Shown piece after piece: positions 1-6,711 of a DNA stretch of 9,999 nucleotides. This DNA comes from an uncultured Gemmiger sp. Lineage in GTDB: Bacteria; Bacillota; Clostridia; Oscillospirales; Ruminococcaceae. The position numbers and the translations under genes were made by a program. The number at the start of each line of letters is the position of its first letter. Position 1 is the first letter of the stretch. The notes under the pieces were generated by a model, which searched no databases, had not been told where the DNA came from, and saw nothing but the letters and a program-made list of their open reading frames with translations. The DNA is taken from the NCBI GenBank assembly GCA_944382805.1, contig CALWNS010000060.1, positions 1 to 9,999 on the forward strand, in the 5' to 3' direction.

Positions 1-1397
1 TCGGCCCAAATGCAGAGTTCCGGCCCGCGCGAATAGCGGCTGAGCTGGAAGGGGACTTCTTGGCCGGTAGCAGCGTCTATGACCGTAAAGCGTTCATGGC
101 CATAGAAATGTTCCAGATCCTGGCGCAGGATCTCTCGGACCGGATGGTCGTGCGGATTCACCGCGCAGAAGGTCAGCTCCCTGTGCAGAGAGATCGCGGT
201 TTCCCCCAGCGCCCGCTGCAGTTTTTCCCGCGCGATGGTCGCCGCTTCACAGGCTTTGAGCGCGTAAAGGCGTTTCCACTGATCGAGATTGTTGACCTGC
301 GGGTGGAACGGTTCAGTGATTGAGGAAGAATAACCCCAGGTATGCTCGCCGTAAAACATCAGGTTATACAGCGCGTTCTGCCGTGCCGCCGGCAGTGTGA
401 CACTGCCGTTCGGATCCAGCTTTTGCACGATGTGAAGGCTGCGCGCGGCCGCGCGGTATTGGATCACATCCGCCGGGGTCGACCCCACACCATCGGCCCA
501 CCAGTCGGTCCAGTCGCCGCAATAGGTCGGGAAGTCTTGCCCGCTTGCCTCCACCGCGGCAAAAAACTCGTCCAGCGTCGCCATTTGCAGGCGAATATAA
601 CTGCCCGTCGCCACAAACTTATCTATAAAGTCAAGGATACGCAGCGAAGGCGGCGAGTTATCCGTCATATTCCCGCTCAAGCAGACCGGCGCGAAGTCCA
701 GCTCATACCCCTGCCTCCGCAGCGTTTCTACATAGGCTTGGATCCGCGCTATTACTTTTTCGAACGGCGGCAGCGGCGCAAACGTCAGTCCATCCTGCAA
801 AGTATACTCAAATGAAGCCGCCTGCGCGATGCCCAGTTCGTTGCCCAGGTTATAGTGTTCCCCGTTCCAGCACAAAACCTTTTGTCCCTTGGGGGACTGC
901 CAGTAAAACGCTGTCTGCTTGCGGAACAGTGGATGATAGCCATGGTGTGTATGGATGCTGGAGAGCAGATGCGCGACCCCGTGGTCGGCCAAGACATCCG
1001 CAAATCCCCAGCTGTATCCGTTGATGTCTGCTGTCATCGCGCTGTGGGCCGGGATGCCAAGCCTCTCGCGCTGCGCCGTACAGGCGTCCATGATGGCGTG
1101 GTGAACATATTCCGGCACAAGATCGGTCAGGTTCAGGTAGCTGGCCGACAGACCGATGTTCCCGCTGTGAACAGCCGCCACAAAATCCTTTTGCTGCCGG
1201 GGCGTCGCCTCTTTCAAAAATTGTTCAACGCACCAAAAGCTTTCGCAGTTCCACTTAAAACGCGGTTCTTTTTTAATCAATTCCAGCGCCTCGACAATAA
1301 AGGCTATATGGTGCGCCTTCATTTTTTCCTGGGTGTCCGTATAGCCGACATCGGTATGGGAGGAATGGAGCAGATAGAGCGTAAAAGGCTTGTGCAT
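1..1397 (-). CDS. GH38-like (DUF5054-type) glycosidase, C-terminus beyond the left edge
   Basis: The frame is open for 465 codons from the ATG at 1397 to the window edge, so the C-terminus is missing. GH38-like proteins of this type usually exceed 600 residues. The N-terminus carries HSSHTDVGYT (residues 11-20), the His-x-Asp zinc-ligand signature of family 38 alpha-mannosidase-like enzymes. Further on are ADINGYSWG (123-131), whose Asp124 fits the nucleophile position, and HTHHGYHP (149-156). No signal peptide is visible, so it probably acts in the cytoplasm on an imported sugar. The start has an AAAGGA ribosome site about 7 nt upstream and lies 20 bp after the permease stop, making it the last visible operon gene. 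Family placement rests on motif recall; the exact substrate, mannoside or otherwise, is unknown. Confidence 0.72.
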   Translation of the reverse strand, partial: MHKPFTLYLLHSSHTDVGYTDTQEKMKAHHIAFIVEALELIKKEPRFKWNCESFWCVEQFLKEATPRQQKDFVAAVHSGNIGLSASYLNLTDLVPEYVHHAIMDACTAQRERLGIPAHSAMTADINGYSWGFADVLADHGVAHLLSSIHTHHGYHPLFRKQTAFYWQSPKGQKVLCWNGEHYNLGNELGIAQAASFEYTLQDGLTFAPLPPFEKVIARIQAYVETLRRQGYELDFAPVCLSGNMTDNSPPSLRILDFIDKFVATGSYIRLQMATLDEFFAAVEASGQDFPTYCGDWTDWWADGVGSTPADVIQYRAAARSLHIVQKLDPNGSVTLPAARQNALYNLMFYGEHTWGYSSSITEPFHPQVNNLDQWKRLYALKACEAATIAREKLQRALGETAISLHRELTFCAVNPHDHPVREILRQDLEHFYGHERFTVIDAATGQEVPFQLSRYSRGPELCIWA

Positions 1398-1417
1398 AAC
1401 AATGTCCTTTCAAAATA

Positions 1418-2326
1418 TCAGGATTTTGTACCGGAAAAAGCGATGCCTTCAATAAAATATTTTTGGGCAAACAGAAACACGATCAGTACCGGGATAGTAG
1501 CACAGACAGTGGCCGCCATCAGCGGGCCGTAATCTACGCTGTTGTTGACCGTGAACGAAGCCAGACCCTGGGTAAGCACTTTGAAATCCCCGCTGCGCAA
1601 AATCACATTGGGCCACAGGAACGAGTTCCACCCCGCCTGGAAACAAAAGACGGACAGCGTTGCCAAGGCCGGCTTAGCCAACGGCAGATAGATCCGAAAA
1701 AAGACCTTGCCCTCCCCCGCGCCATCAATATAAGCCGCCTCGCCCAATTCGTTGGGCAAAGAGAGGAAAAACGAGCGCATAAACAGGATGTTGAACACAC
1801 TGACCGCCGTCGGCAGGACCACGCCCAGAAAATTACCCGAAAACCCGGAACCGCCCATGCCGAACAGATCGTTGCCGCCTACAAGCGGGAACCTTACCAG
1901 CACCAGAAATTGCGGGATCAGCAGCACCGTACTGGGGATCATCACGCTGAACAGCATGACCCGGTAAACGATGCGGCTGCCGCGGAACGGGATCTTGGCA
2001 AAAGCATACCCGGCCATTGAGCAGAACAGCAGGTTTGTTGCGATAATGCACACCGTGATCAGCAGCGTATTAAAAGAATACTGGACAAACGGGATCACCT
2101 GAAATGCTTTTGCATAGTGTTCCCAGGTGATGTGTTCCGGCCAAAAACGAAGGCCGCTGGAAAAGATTTCCTCATCTGGACGGATCGAGGTGAGGAACGA
2201 CCAGTAGAACGGCAGTACAAAGATCACGGCAAAGAAACACAAGAAAAAGAATACGAACGCCTTGGCTGCCATTTTCCGCGCGCGGGCCAAAGCCGTGCCG
2301 CGGCGTTGTGCAGGCTTTCTATTCAT
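1418..2326 (-). CDS. ABC sugar transporter permease, MalG/CUT1 type
   Basis: This 302-residue inner-membrane protein has an N-terminal membrane segment (about 22-45) followed by four or five more hydrophobic stretches, as in the MalG/UgpE branch of binding-protein-dependent permeases. The cytoplasmic EAA loop, which docks the ATPase, is clear at residues 196-219: EAAYIDGAG, then a Phe-Phe-Arg-Ile-x-Leu-Pro-Leu-Ala-Lys-Pro ending. The start has a strong ribosome site (GGAGGGGGAACA-ATG) in the 13-bp gap behind the upstream permease gene. It should form a heterodimeric channel with the 2340-3221 product and receive substrate from the lipoprotein encoded upstream. No ATPase is encoded here, which is common for CUT1 systems that share an MsmX-like ATPase. 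Family assignment is firm; the substrate is unknown. Confidence 0.93.
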   Translation of the reverse strand: MNRKPAQRRGTALARARKMAAKAFVFFFLCFFAVIFVLPFYWSFLTSIRPDEEIFSSGLRFWPEHITWEHYAKAFQVIPFVQYSFNTLLITVCIIATNLLFCSMAGYAFAKIPFRGSRIVYRVMLFSVMIPSTVLLIPQFLVLVRFPLVGGNDLFGMGGSGFSGNFLGVVLPTAVSVFNILFMRSFFLSLPNELGEAAYIDGAGEGKVFFRIYLPLAKPALATLSVFCFQAGWNSFLWPNVILRSGDFKVLTQGLASFTVNNSVDYGPLMAATVCATIPVLIVFLFAQKYFIEGIAFSGTKS

Positions 2327-2339
2327 TGTTCCCCCTCCC

Positions 2340-3221
2340 TTACAGTAAACTTTCCTTGTTAAAATGCTGCTGGACCAGCGTCACGACCAGGATCATCAGG
2401 AACAGCACCATTGCCTGCGCGCAGGCATACCCCAGCTGGGATTCGTTAAAAGCGTTGGTGTAGATCGAATACATCGGCACAGTGGTCGCATGGGCCGGCC
2501 CGCCGGAGGTCAGCACATAGATTTGGTCAAAGACCTGGAATGCGCCGATCAACGCCATCGTCAGCACAAAGAAAGTCGTCGGCGCCACCAGCGGCAGCGT
2601 GATTTGCCAGACCTGTCGGAATTTGCTTGCGCCATCCATGCTGGCTGATTCATACACAGCGGGCGGCACATTCTGCAGCGCGGAAAGGTAGATCATAATA
2701 TTGGAAGCAAGCGTTGACCACACACAGATGATGACGATGGACATCATCGCGGTCCGGCTGTCATTGAGCCAGGTACAGGCCGGCAGCCCCAGCGCGGTAA
2801 GGATGTTATTGAGCAAGCCCCCCTGTGGGTTCATCAGCCATTTCCACACCATAGACGAAGCAACTGTGGAGGTCAGGCAAGGCAGATAAAACAGCACCCG
2901 GAAGACGCGGATCCCCGGAACGGCCTGGTTTAGCAGGACCGCCAGCAAAAACGAAAGGATAATGACCGATGGCACATACATGACCACGTACAGGCAAATA
3001 TTACCCAGCGACTGCAGGAAGTAGGTGTCCTGGAACAGACGGATATAATTATCCAGGCCGTTGAACCTCATCTGTGTAAAGCCATTGTACGAAGTAAAGC
3101 TCATACCGACCGCCATCACGGCCGGGATCAGCAAAAAGATCACAAAGCAGAGAAAAGCAGGTGCGATCAGCAGCCAGCCTGCCAGTGTTTTATGCGCACG
3201 AATCGATTTTTTCGGGGCCAT
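2340..3221 (-). CDS. ABC sugar transporter permease, MalF/UgpA type
   Basis: A 293-residue membrane permease of the CUT1 family. It has the usual first helix (about 13-42), several later helices and an EAA loop at residues 191-214 (ESASMDGAS, then a Gln-Ile-Thr-Leu-Pro-Leu-Val-Ala-Pro end). The frame extends 28 codons further upstream. I place the start at 3221 because GAGGAG lies 7 nt before this ATG, the protein then begins MAPKKSIRAHKTLAGW as relatives do, and the upstream extension overlaps a hairpin and reaches back to the stop of the preceding gene. It partners the 1418-2326 permease. Ser replaces the first Ala of EAA, which is a common variation. Confidence 0.93.
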   Translation of the reverse strand: MAPKKSIRAHKTLAGWLLIAPAFLCFVIFLLIPAVMAVGMSFTSYNGFTQMRFNGLDNYIRLFQDTYFLQSLGNICLYVVMYVPSVIILSFLLAVLLNQAVPGIRVFRVLFYLPCLTSTVASSMVWKWLMNPQGGLLNNILTALGLPACTWLNDSRTAMMSIVIICVWSTLASNIMIYLSALQNVPPAVYESASMDGASKFRQVWQITLPLVAPTTFFVLTMALIGAFQVFDQIYVLTSGGPAHATTVPMYSIYTNAFNESQLGYACAQAMVLFLMILVVTLVQQHFNKESLL

Positions 3222-3240
3222 TTTTATTCTCCTCAAATAA

Positions 3241-3279
3241 GCGCTGCAGCCCGTGGAATACCCGCCGGGACTGCAGCGC
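3241..3279 (-). other. Intercistronic stem-loop between binding-protein and permease genes
   Basis: GCGCTGCAG (3241-3249) pairs perfectly with CTGCAGCGC (3271-3279). A further CCCG/CGGG pairing inside is possible with a one-base bulge. The structure lies in the 80-bp gap between the binding-protein stop and the permease start. On the transcript it is followed by UUAUUUG, a poor U-tract, so it looks more like a partial terminator or 3'-end stabiliser than a full terminator. Such hairpins after binding-protein genes are known to keep that product more abundant than the permeases. The pairing is seen directly; the role is inferred. Confidence 0.6.
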
Positions 3280-3301
3280 ATATCATCGCCTGGGCTGCGG
3301 A

Positions 3302-4651
3302 TCAAGTATTGCGATACTGTTCCAGCAGTTTATTGCCTTCTGTTGTCATTACTTCCAGCGTCTGCTCCGGCGTCTGGCGGCCTTCAAACATTTTTTCGAT
3401 CTCAGGGCCGTAGCACGTTCCCTCCAGATTGACAAAGCCGGGCACATCCGAACGAATCTTCAGGTTTTCAAGATCCGCCAGCACATTCTTGAGGTAAGGA
3501 TCGCTGGTAAACTGCTCATCGTTTTGGATGGATTTCAGCGCAGACAAACCACCCAATACTTCGCACCATTGCAGGCTGTAATCGTCATCGTGCAGCGTCG
3601 TTTCCATAAAATCGAGCGCAACTTCAGGGTGCTCGGCGCGGGCCGGGATCATCAGGCTGAAGCTTGTCTGCACGCCGCCGGCCTTGGCGCCCGATGCGCG
3701 CCCCGCCGGGATCGGCACAAAAGTAAAGTTCATCTCGCTGCCGTAGTTCCTGTATGTGCGCAGCATCGAAGTGGGCCAGAACGTCATTGCTTCCTCGCCC
3801 GTCAGGAACCCGTCGCTGCCGTTGGAGGCCGCATACTGGGTGCTGTACACGCCGGCATCGATAAGCTCTTTATAAAAATTAAGAACTTCCAGCGCACGAT
3901 CGTCAAGATTGACGGTCAGCCCGTCATCGCTCAGCGGCTGACCACCGTTGGCGACCAGGAAACTGTTGAACAGCGTAGGTGCCATCTTCATGTTCAGGCC
4001 CGCTTTCACGCCCTCCACATCCATTGCCGCGATAGCGGCTTCCTTTAATTCATCCCACGTACCGGGCGCTTCCTCGATGCCCGCCGAGTTAAGAATATCC
4101 ATATTGACATAGATGCCCCAAATATCGATGTTCATCGGCAGACCATACAGATGGCCTTCATACGTCAATTCCGCAATGGATTGGTCGTTGAAATCGGCGG
4201 TATCGATGCCATGCGCAGCCAAGCCTTCATCGATCGGCTGTAGCTGCCCCATCTTGGCATAGCGGCGGACTTCGTTGGCATCCCACAGCATAATGTCGGG
4301 CACATCCCCCGCCAGTGACGCCGCCTGATAGGCGTTCACGAGATCCGCCTGACATACATACGTGATATTGGTGCCTTTTTCGGCGTTGTAAGAATCGATG
4401 ATGGCAGTAATCTGGTCGCCCACATCGCCATCCCATGGCCCCCAAAACACAACTTCTTCGTCGGTCAGTGTGACCGGCACAGCCGCGTTCCCTTCCCCAC
4501 TCTCGGTCGTGGTGGAGGAAGGGTCTGCCGCATCGCCGGCCGCGGCCGAACTTTCGCCGCCTGTGCTCCCGCACCCTGCCAAGGAGAGAAGCAGGCTGCC
4601 CGCCAACAGGCCGGCCATAAGTTTTTCGTGCTTTTTCATTGCTGTGTTCAT
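3302..4651 (-). CDS. Extracellular sugar-binding lipoprotein of ABC transporter (CUT1)
   Basis: About 449 residues, the usual size of family-1 solute-binding proteins. The N-terminus is a lipoprotein signal: basic MKKHEK, a hydrophobic stretch, then LSLAGC with the lipidated Cys at residue 27. A low-complexity Ser/Ala/Thr/Glu linker follows, then the mature domain beginning VVFWGPWDGD, with PDIMLWDANE further on, both typical of sugar-binding family members. It captures the substrate outside the cell and delivers it to the two downstream permeases. Three in-frame ATGs exist (4666, 4651, 4639). The first has no ribosome site. AGGAAAGG abuts the second, and AAAGGA lies 11 nt before the third, so 4651 is preferred and 4639 is possible. 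It is the first gene of the operon, behind a consensus promoter. Confidence 0.92.
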   Translation of the reverse strand: MNTAMKKHEKLMAGLLAGSLLLSLAGCGSTGGESSAAAGDAADPSSTTTESGEGNAAVPVTLTDEEVVFWGPWDGDVGDQITAIIDSYNAEKGTNITYVCQADLVNAYQAASLAGDVPDIMLWDANEVRRYAKMGQLQPIDEGLAAHGIDTADFNDQSIAELTYEGHLYGLPMNIDIWGIYVNMDILNSAGIEEAPGTWDELKEAAIAAMDVEGVKAGLNMKMAPTLFNSFLVANGGQPLSDDGLTVNLDDRALEVLNFYKELIDAGVYSTQYAASNGSDGFLTGEEAMTFWPTSMLRTYRNYGSEMNFTFVPIPAGRASGAKAGGVQTSFSLMIPARAEHPEVALDFMETTLHDDDYSLQWCEVLGGLSALKSIQNDEQFTSDPYLKNVLADLENLKIRSDVPGFVNLEGTCYGPEIEKMFEGRQTPEQTLEVMTTEGNKLLEQYRNT

Positions 4652-4696
4652 CCTTTCCTGTTTCATTATTTTGTCGATGAATTGACTTCATATTTC

Positions 4697-4721
4697 ATTT
4701 TCATTATATTAAAATGAAAAT
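4697..4721. promoter_or_regulatory. 25-bp near-perfect palindrome, candidate operator of the RpiR-type regulator
   Basis: Arms ATTTTCATT (4697-4705) and AATGAAAAT (4713-4721) are exact inverted repeats. The 7-bp centre is also palindromic except for one mismatched pair (4706/4712). It covers the -10 box and most of the spacer of the binding-protein promoter, so a bound protein would block RNA polymerase. RpiR/MurR-family regulators bind palindromes and often sit divergent to their target operon, as here. Assignment to this regulator is inference. Confidence 0.55.
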
Positions 4722-4730
4722 ATTTGTCAA
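4703..4730 (-). promoter_or_regulatory. Sigma-A promoter of the sugar transport operon
   Basis: On the minus strand TTGACA (4730-4725) and TATAAT (4708-4703) are both exact consensus, separated by 16 bp of AT-rich sequence. The predicted transcript start is near 4696, about 45 nt before the binding-protein start codon. Such a strong promoter needs tight control, consistent with the overlapping palindrome. Confidence 0.8.
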
Positions 4731-4800
4731 TCAAAATTCCGCAAAATTCACCTTCCGCCCTTACATTCTACCTTTTGCCACATTGTACTCCCCACTTATT

Positions 4801-4815
4801 TGTGCAGTCTGCACA
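4801..4815. promoter_or_regulatory. Small perfect palindrome TGTGCA-GTC-TGCACA in the divergent control region
   Basis: Six-base arms (4801-4806 and 4810-4815) flank a 3-bp centre. It lies between the two divergent promoters, about 29 bp upstream of the regulator's -35 box. It could be an operator for autoregulation or for a global regulator. No family is recognised with confidence and chance occurrence is possible. Confidence 0.35.
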
Positions 4816-4843
4816 GTCGCGCGGCGGCTTATTCTCCCCCGCG

Positions 4844-4873
4844 TTGACAAGCGAAGCAAAACCAATGTATCAT
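4844..4873 (+). promoter_or_regulatory. Promoter of the RpiR-type regulator gene
   Basis: TTGACA (4844-4849) is followed after 18 bp by TATCAT (4868-4873), five of six matches to the -10 consensus. The predicted start near 4880 lies downstream of the ATG at 4872, which therefore cannot be the translation start if this promoter is used. Confidence 0.6.
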
Positions 4874-4903
4874 GATAGTATATCCAACCAAAATGCGCAT
4901 ACC

Positions 4904-4912
4904 AGGAAAGGG
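4904..4912 (+). promoter_or_regulatory. Ribosome binding site that decides the regulator's GTG start
   Basis: AGGAAAGGG lies 10 nt before the GTG at 4923. The in-frame ATG at 4872 has no purine-rich site before it. The ATG at 4893 lies upstream of this ribosome site, so the site cannot serve it. This favours the GTG start. Confidence 0.55.
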
Positions 4913-4922
4913 TGTTCCCGCC

Positions 4923-5741
4923 GTGAGTGAGACCGTGTACGACCGCATTGCCTTGATTGAACGCTATGCAACAAAGCAAGAAAAAGTAATCATCCAGTTT
5001 TTGCGCACCCACCCAGCCAAAGACCTTCTGCTTTTATCCATCACTGAATTTTCAGAAAAAGTCGGCGTCGGTGATGCAACGATGCTGCGTTTCTGCCGCA
5101 AGCTTGGCTTGAAAGGCTATTCGGAATTCCGTTTTTTGCTTTCCCAAAGCACCGATGACCAGCAAGGGGCCGCAGGCAACGATGCCGACGAGATTTTAAG
5201 CAACATGGTCACTGCCCTGCACTCCACCCACGAGCTGCTCCGCCAGGAAGAGATCGAAAAGGCCGCCGGCATCGCCTTGCAGGCCCGGCGACTGTACGCG
5301 CTGGGCAGCGGGAACTCCGGTTTGGCTGCGCAGGAATTCTGCAACAAAGTGTTGCGCTTTGGGTTACCCTGCTCTTACTGGGCAGATTCCCACTTTCAAA
5401 CAATCGCCGCTTCCCTGTTGGGGGCAGAGGATGCACTGATCCTGTTCTCTGTCAGCGGCGGTACAAAAGATATGCTGGACATTGCCAAGCACGCCATCCA
5501 GCGTGGGGTAAAGCTGATCATTATCACCAATTACCTGAAATCACCGCTTGCCAAATATGCCGACGCCCTGCTGTGTGTTGTCGCCAAAAGCGCCCCGCTG
5601 AACAGCGGTTCGCTGGTATCCAAAGTATCGCAGCTCTATGTTATAGACGTACTGAGCCGCGAGATTCGCCACCGCATGGGCAAAACAGCCGAAGAGAACC
5701 TCAAGCAGACAGCACTGGCGGTCATGGACAAGGAGATTTGA
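4923..5741 (+). CDS. MurR/RpiR family transcriptional regulator (HTH + SIS)
   Basis: A 272-residue regulator from the GTG at 4923. Residues about 5-75 form the RpiR-type helix-turn-helix: LLLLSITEFSEKVGVGDATM, then LRFCRKLGLKGYSEFR, the classic recognition-helix pattern. Residues about 100-245 form a SIS phosphosugar-binding domain with the GSGNSG loop (LYALGSGNSGLAAQEF) and a later FSVSGGTKDM segment. Family members sense sugar phosphates and repress or activate adjacent catabolic operons. It is divergent from the ABC/GH38-like operon, with about 190 bp of control DNA between, so it most likely controls that operon. An in-frame ATG at 4872 would add 17 residues but falls inside the promoter -10 and lacks a ribosome site. 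Assignment to the family is firm; effector unknown. Confidence 0.93.
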   Translation: MSETVYDRIALIERYATKQEKVIIQFLRTHPAKDLLLLSITEFSEKVGVGDATMLRFCRKLGLKGYSEFRFLLSQSTDDQQGAAGNDADEILSNMVTALHSTHELLRQEEIEKAAGIALQARRLYALGSGNSGLAAQEFCNKVLRFGLPCSYWADSHFQTIAASLLGAEDALILFSVSGGTKDMLDIAKHAIQRGVKLIIITNYLKSPLAKYADALLCVVAKSAPLNSGSLVSKVSQLYVIDVLSREIRHRMGKTAEENLKQTALAVMDKEI

Positions 5742-6029
5742 ACCGGACGGTACGGGTATACAAATCAGCCCGGTGTATCTTTTCGCAAGCCTTCCGCCCC
5801 AAGGCGCGCTGGCAGTCGAGTTCGACTATGCTCCCTCCGATGAGAGCCTGCCGTGGAATGACCCCGGCGCGCGTAAGGGAAAGCCCGCCGCCCTGCGCTG
5901 TTGGAATTTTGGGCGGCCTTGGTCAAAGTATAAAACGATCGCGAAACAGGCGGCTGGTTTCAGCCGCCTGTTTCGCGATCTTGCTTTCCCTGTGGGCGGC
6001 CCGTGGCGGACAGCCCGATAAATGGTCCG
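5742..6029. other. 288-bp region without a recognised gene; possible interspersed element or small ORF
   Basis: No known protein is recognised. One frame stays open on the plus strand for 82 codons (5773-6021, GTG start). It is rich in Trp, Arg and Pro and contains WNDPGARKGKPAALRCWNFG, but has no clear ribosome site before it. The region contains a palindrome AGTCGA-GT-TCGACT (5814-5827) and a perfect 20-bp-stem hairpin (5937-5980) that lies within that open frame. It could be a decayed gene, a repeated intergenic element carrying a terminator, or a real small gene. The sequence alone does not decide. Confidence 0.4.
5937..5980. terminator. Perfect 20-bp-stem hairpin, probable bidirectional terminator
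   Basis: Arm 5937-5956 pairs without mismatch to arm 5961-5980 around a GTTT loop. Downstream sequence is TTGCTTTCCC on the plus strand and GTTTTATACTTTG on the minus strand, so both sides carry only moderate T-tracts. It lies between converging genes, the regulator (rightward, about 195 bp upstream) and the small acidic protein (leftward, about 50 bp away), so a shared terminator is the simplest reading. The stem is longer than typical terminators, leaving a mobile palindromic element possible. Confidence 0.65.
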
Positions 6030-6479
6030 TTACCGATTCAGGGTGCTTGCCCTGTTCATCATTAAAATATCTTTTTCCCATTTCCACAAATGATCTTCGT
6101 GCCTTGCTATCCAATCATCTATTTCGTCTGCTTCCGCCAGCCATTCTGCGGGGTAGTCACAATTTTGTGCATATGCAGCATCTTGGTAATCGTGTATTCC
6201 GCTTTCAAATATGTCTGCCATGGCTTGTTCCCCATTTTCTCTCAAATAAGAGACCGTCATTTCCATCCCTTTCCTATCCCCTGCTTCATAAAAAGTCCAA
6301 ACGCCGCTTCTCCTGGAGGTTCCGAACCATGTCGAGATCGTCAAAAAAGCTGTGATCCAGGGCTGGCGGGGTTCGGGGAAATCATGGTACAGTTTCATAA
6401 AGAAGTCGACTTCTATCCCGCACATATCTTTGTCGCCTGTTCTTGATAGCCTTTGATACAACTGTTCCCATTCATTCAT
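6030..6479 (-). CDS. Small acidic protein, possibly DUF4375/DMP19-like
   Basis: A 149-residue soluble protein with no signal peptide or membrane segment. It is rich in Asp, Glu and Trp, especially towards the end (WLAEADEIDDWIARHEDHLW). The central pattern, a Trp/Phe-rich segment with GVWTFYEAGD, then YLRENGEQAMADIFESGIHD, resembles my memory of the DUF4375 family, which includes the DNA-mimic protein DMP19 and immunity-like proteins. This is a weak, unverified match. The ATG at 6479 has AGGGA about 6 nt upstream. The gene is noticeably richer in A and T than its neighbours and stands alone, suggesting acquisition by transfer. It is a convincing coding frame; function uncertain. Confidence 0.75.
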   Translation of the reverse strand: MNEWEQLYQRLSRTGDKDMCGIEVDFFMKLYHDFPEPRQPWITAFLTISTWFGTSRRSGVWTFYEAGDRKGMEMTVSYLRENGEQAMADIFESGIHDYQDAAYAQNCDYPAEWLAEADEIDDWIARHEDHLWKWEKDILMMNRASTLNR

Positions 6480-6517
6480 ATCTTATCCCTGCCAATTTAT
6501 TATTTATTTTCGGCTCT

Positions 6518-6523
6518 ATTATA
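6518..6523 (-). promoter_or_regulatory. Possible -10 box of the small acidic protein gene
   Basis: TATAAT on the minus strand, 38 nt upstream of the start codon in an AT-rich stretch. The -35 at 17 bp spacing (TTCCCA) is poor, so the promoter is weak or activator-dependent, or this is a chance match. Confidence 0.35.
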
Positions 6524-6631
6524 CTATGGGCAGTCATATTTTGGGAATAGAGGAATTGTAAACTTACTGAACATGAACGGCTTTCGGCACTTTGTGCCAG
6601 TGGTAAAGCCGCGGCGCCCCGGGTACAACAA

Positions 6632-6659
6632 AAAGCGTCCGCTAGGGCGCGGACGCTTT
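6632..6659 (-). terminator. Rho-independent terminator of the DUF3793-flavodoxin operon
   Basis: AAAGCGTCCGC (6632-6642) pairs perfectly with GCGGACGCTTT (6649-6659) around a 6-nt loop. Read leftwards, the stem ends in TTTTTGTTGT, a good U-tract. It lies about 90 bp beyond the flavodoxin stop. Confidence 0.7.
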
Positions 6660-6663
6660 CTGC

Positions 6664-6697
6664 TGTGCCGCCCGTGTCAAGAGACACGGGCGGCACA
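6664..6697. other. Second strong hairpin with flanking A/T run
   Basis: Arms 6664-6678 (TGTGCCGCCCGTGTC) and 6683-6697 are exact inverted repeats around an AAGA loop. A run of six A (6697-6702) overlaps the right end and follows it on the plus strand, so for leftward transcripts the U-run precedes the stem and an ordinary terminator reading does not fit for this hairpin alone. Together with the neighbouring hairpin it could form a tandem terminator or an mRNA 3'-end barrier. Confidence 0.55.
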
Positions 6698-6711
6698 AAA
6701 AAGAAACGGAG

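Noticed and set aside
342..1532. Plus-strand open frames at 342-815 and 855-1532
   Set aside because: They lie opposite the GH38-like gene, whose minus-strand frame has clear family motifs and a ribosome site; the plus frames have Arg/His-rich shadow composition.
3161..4048. A 295-codon plus-strand frame
   Set aside because: Antisense to the binding-protein gene, with no recognisable motif; it is the complement of a well-supported lipoprotein.
5815..5890. Faint likeness of the 82-codon frame (YAPSDE...WNDP) to dTDP-sugar 3,5-epimerase C-terminal segments
   Set aside because: Only a few scattered residues match and the surrounding sequence shows no further family features.
5573..6355. A 260-codon plus-strand frame spanning the regulator end, the gap and the acidic-protein gene
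   Set aside because: It overlaps two supported genes in other frames, crosses the long hairpin, and has no domain pattern.
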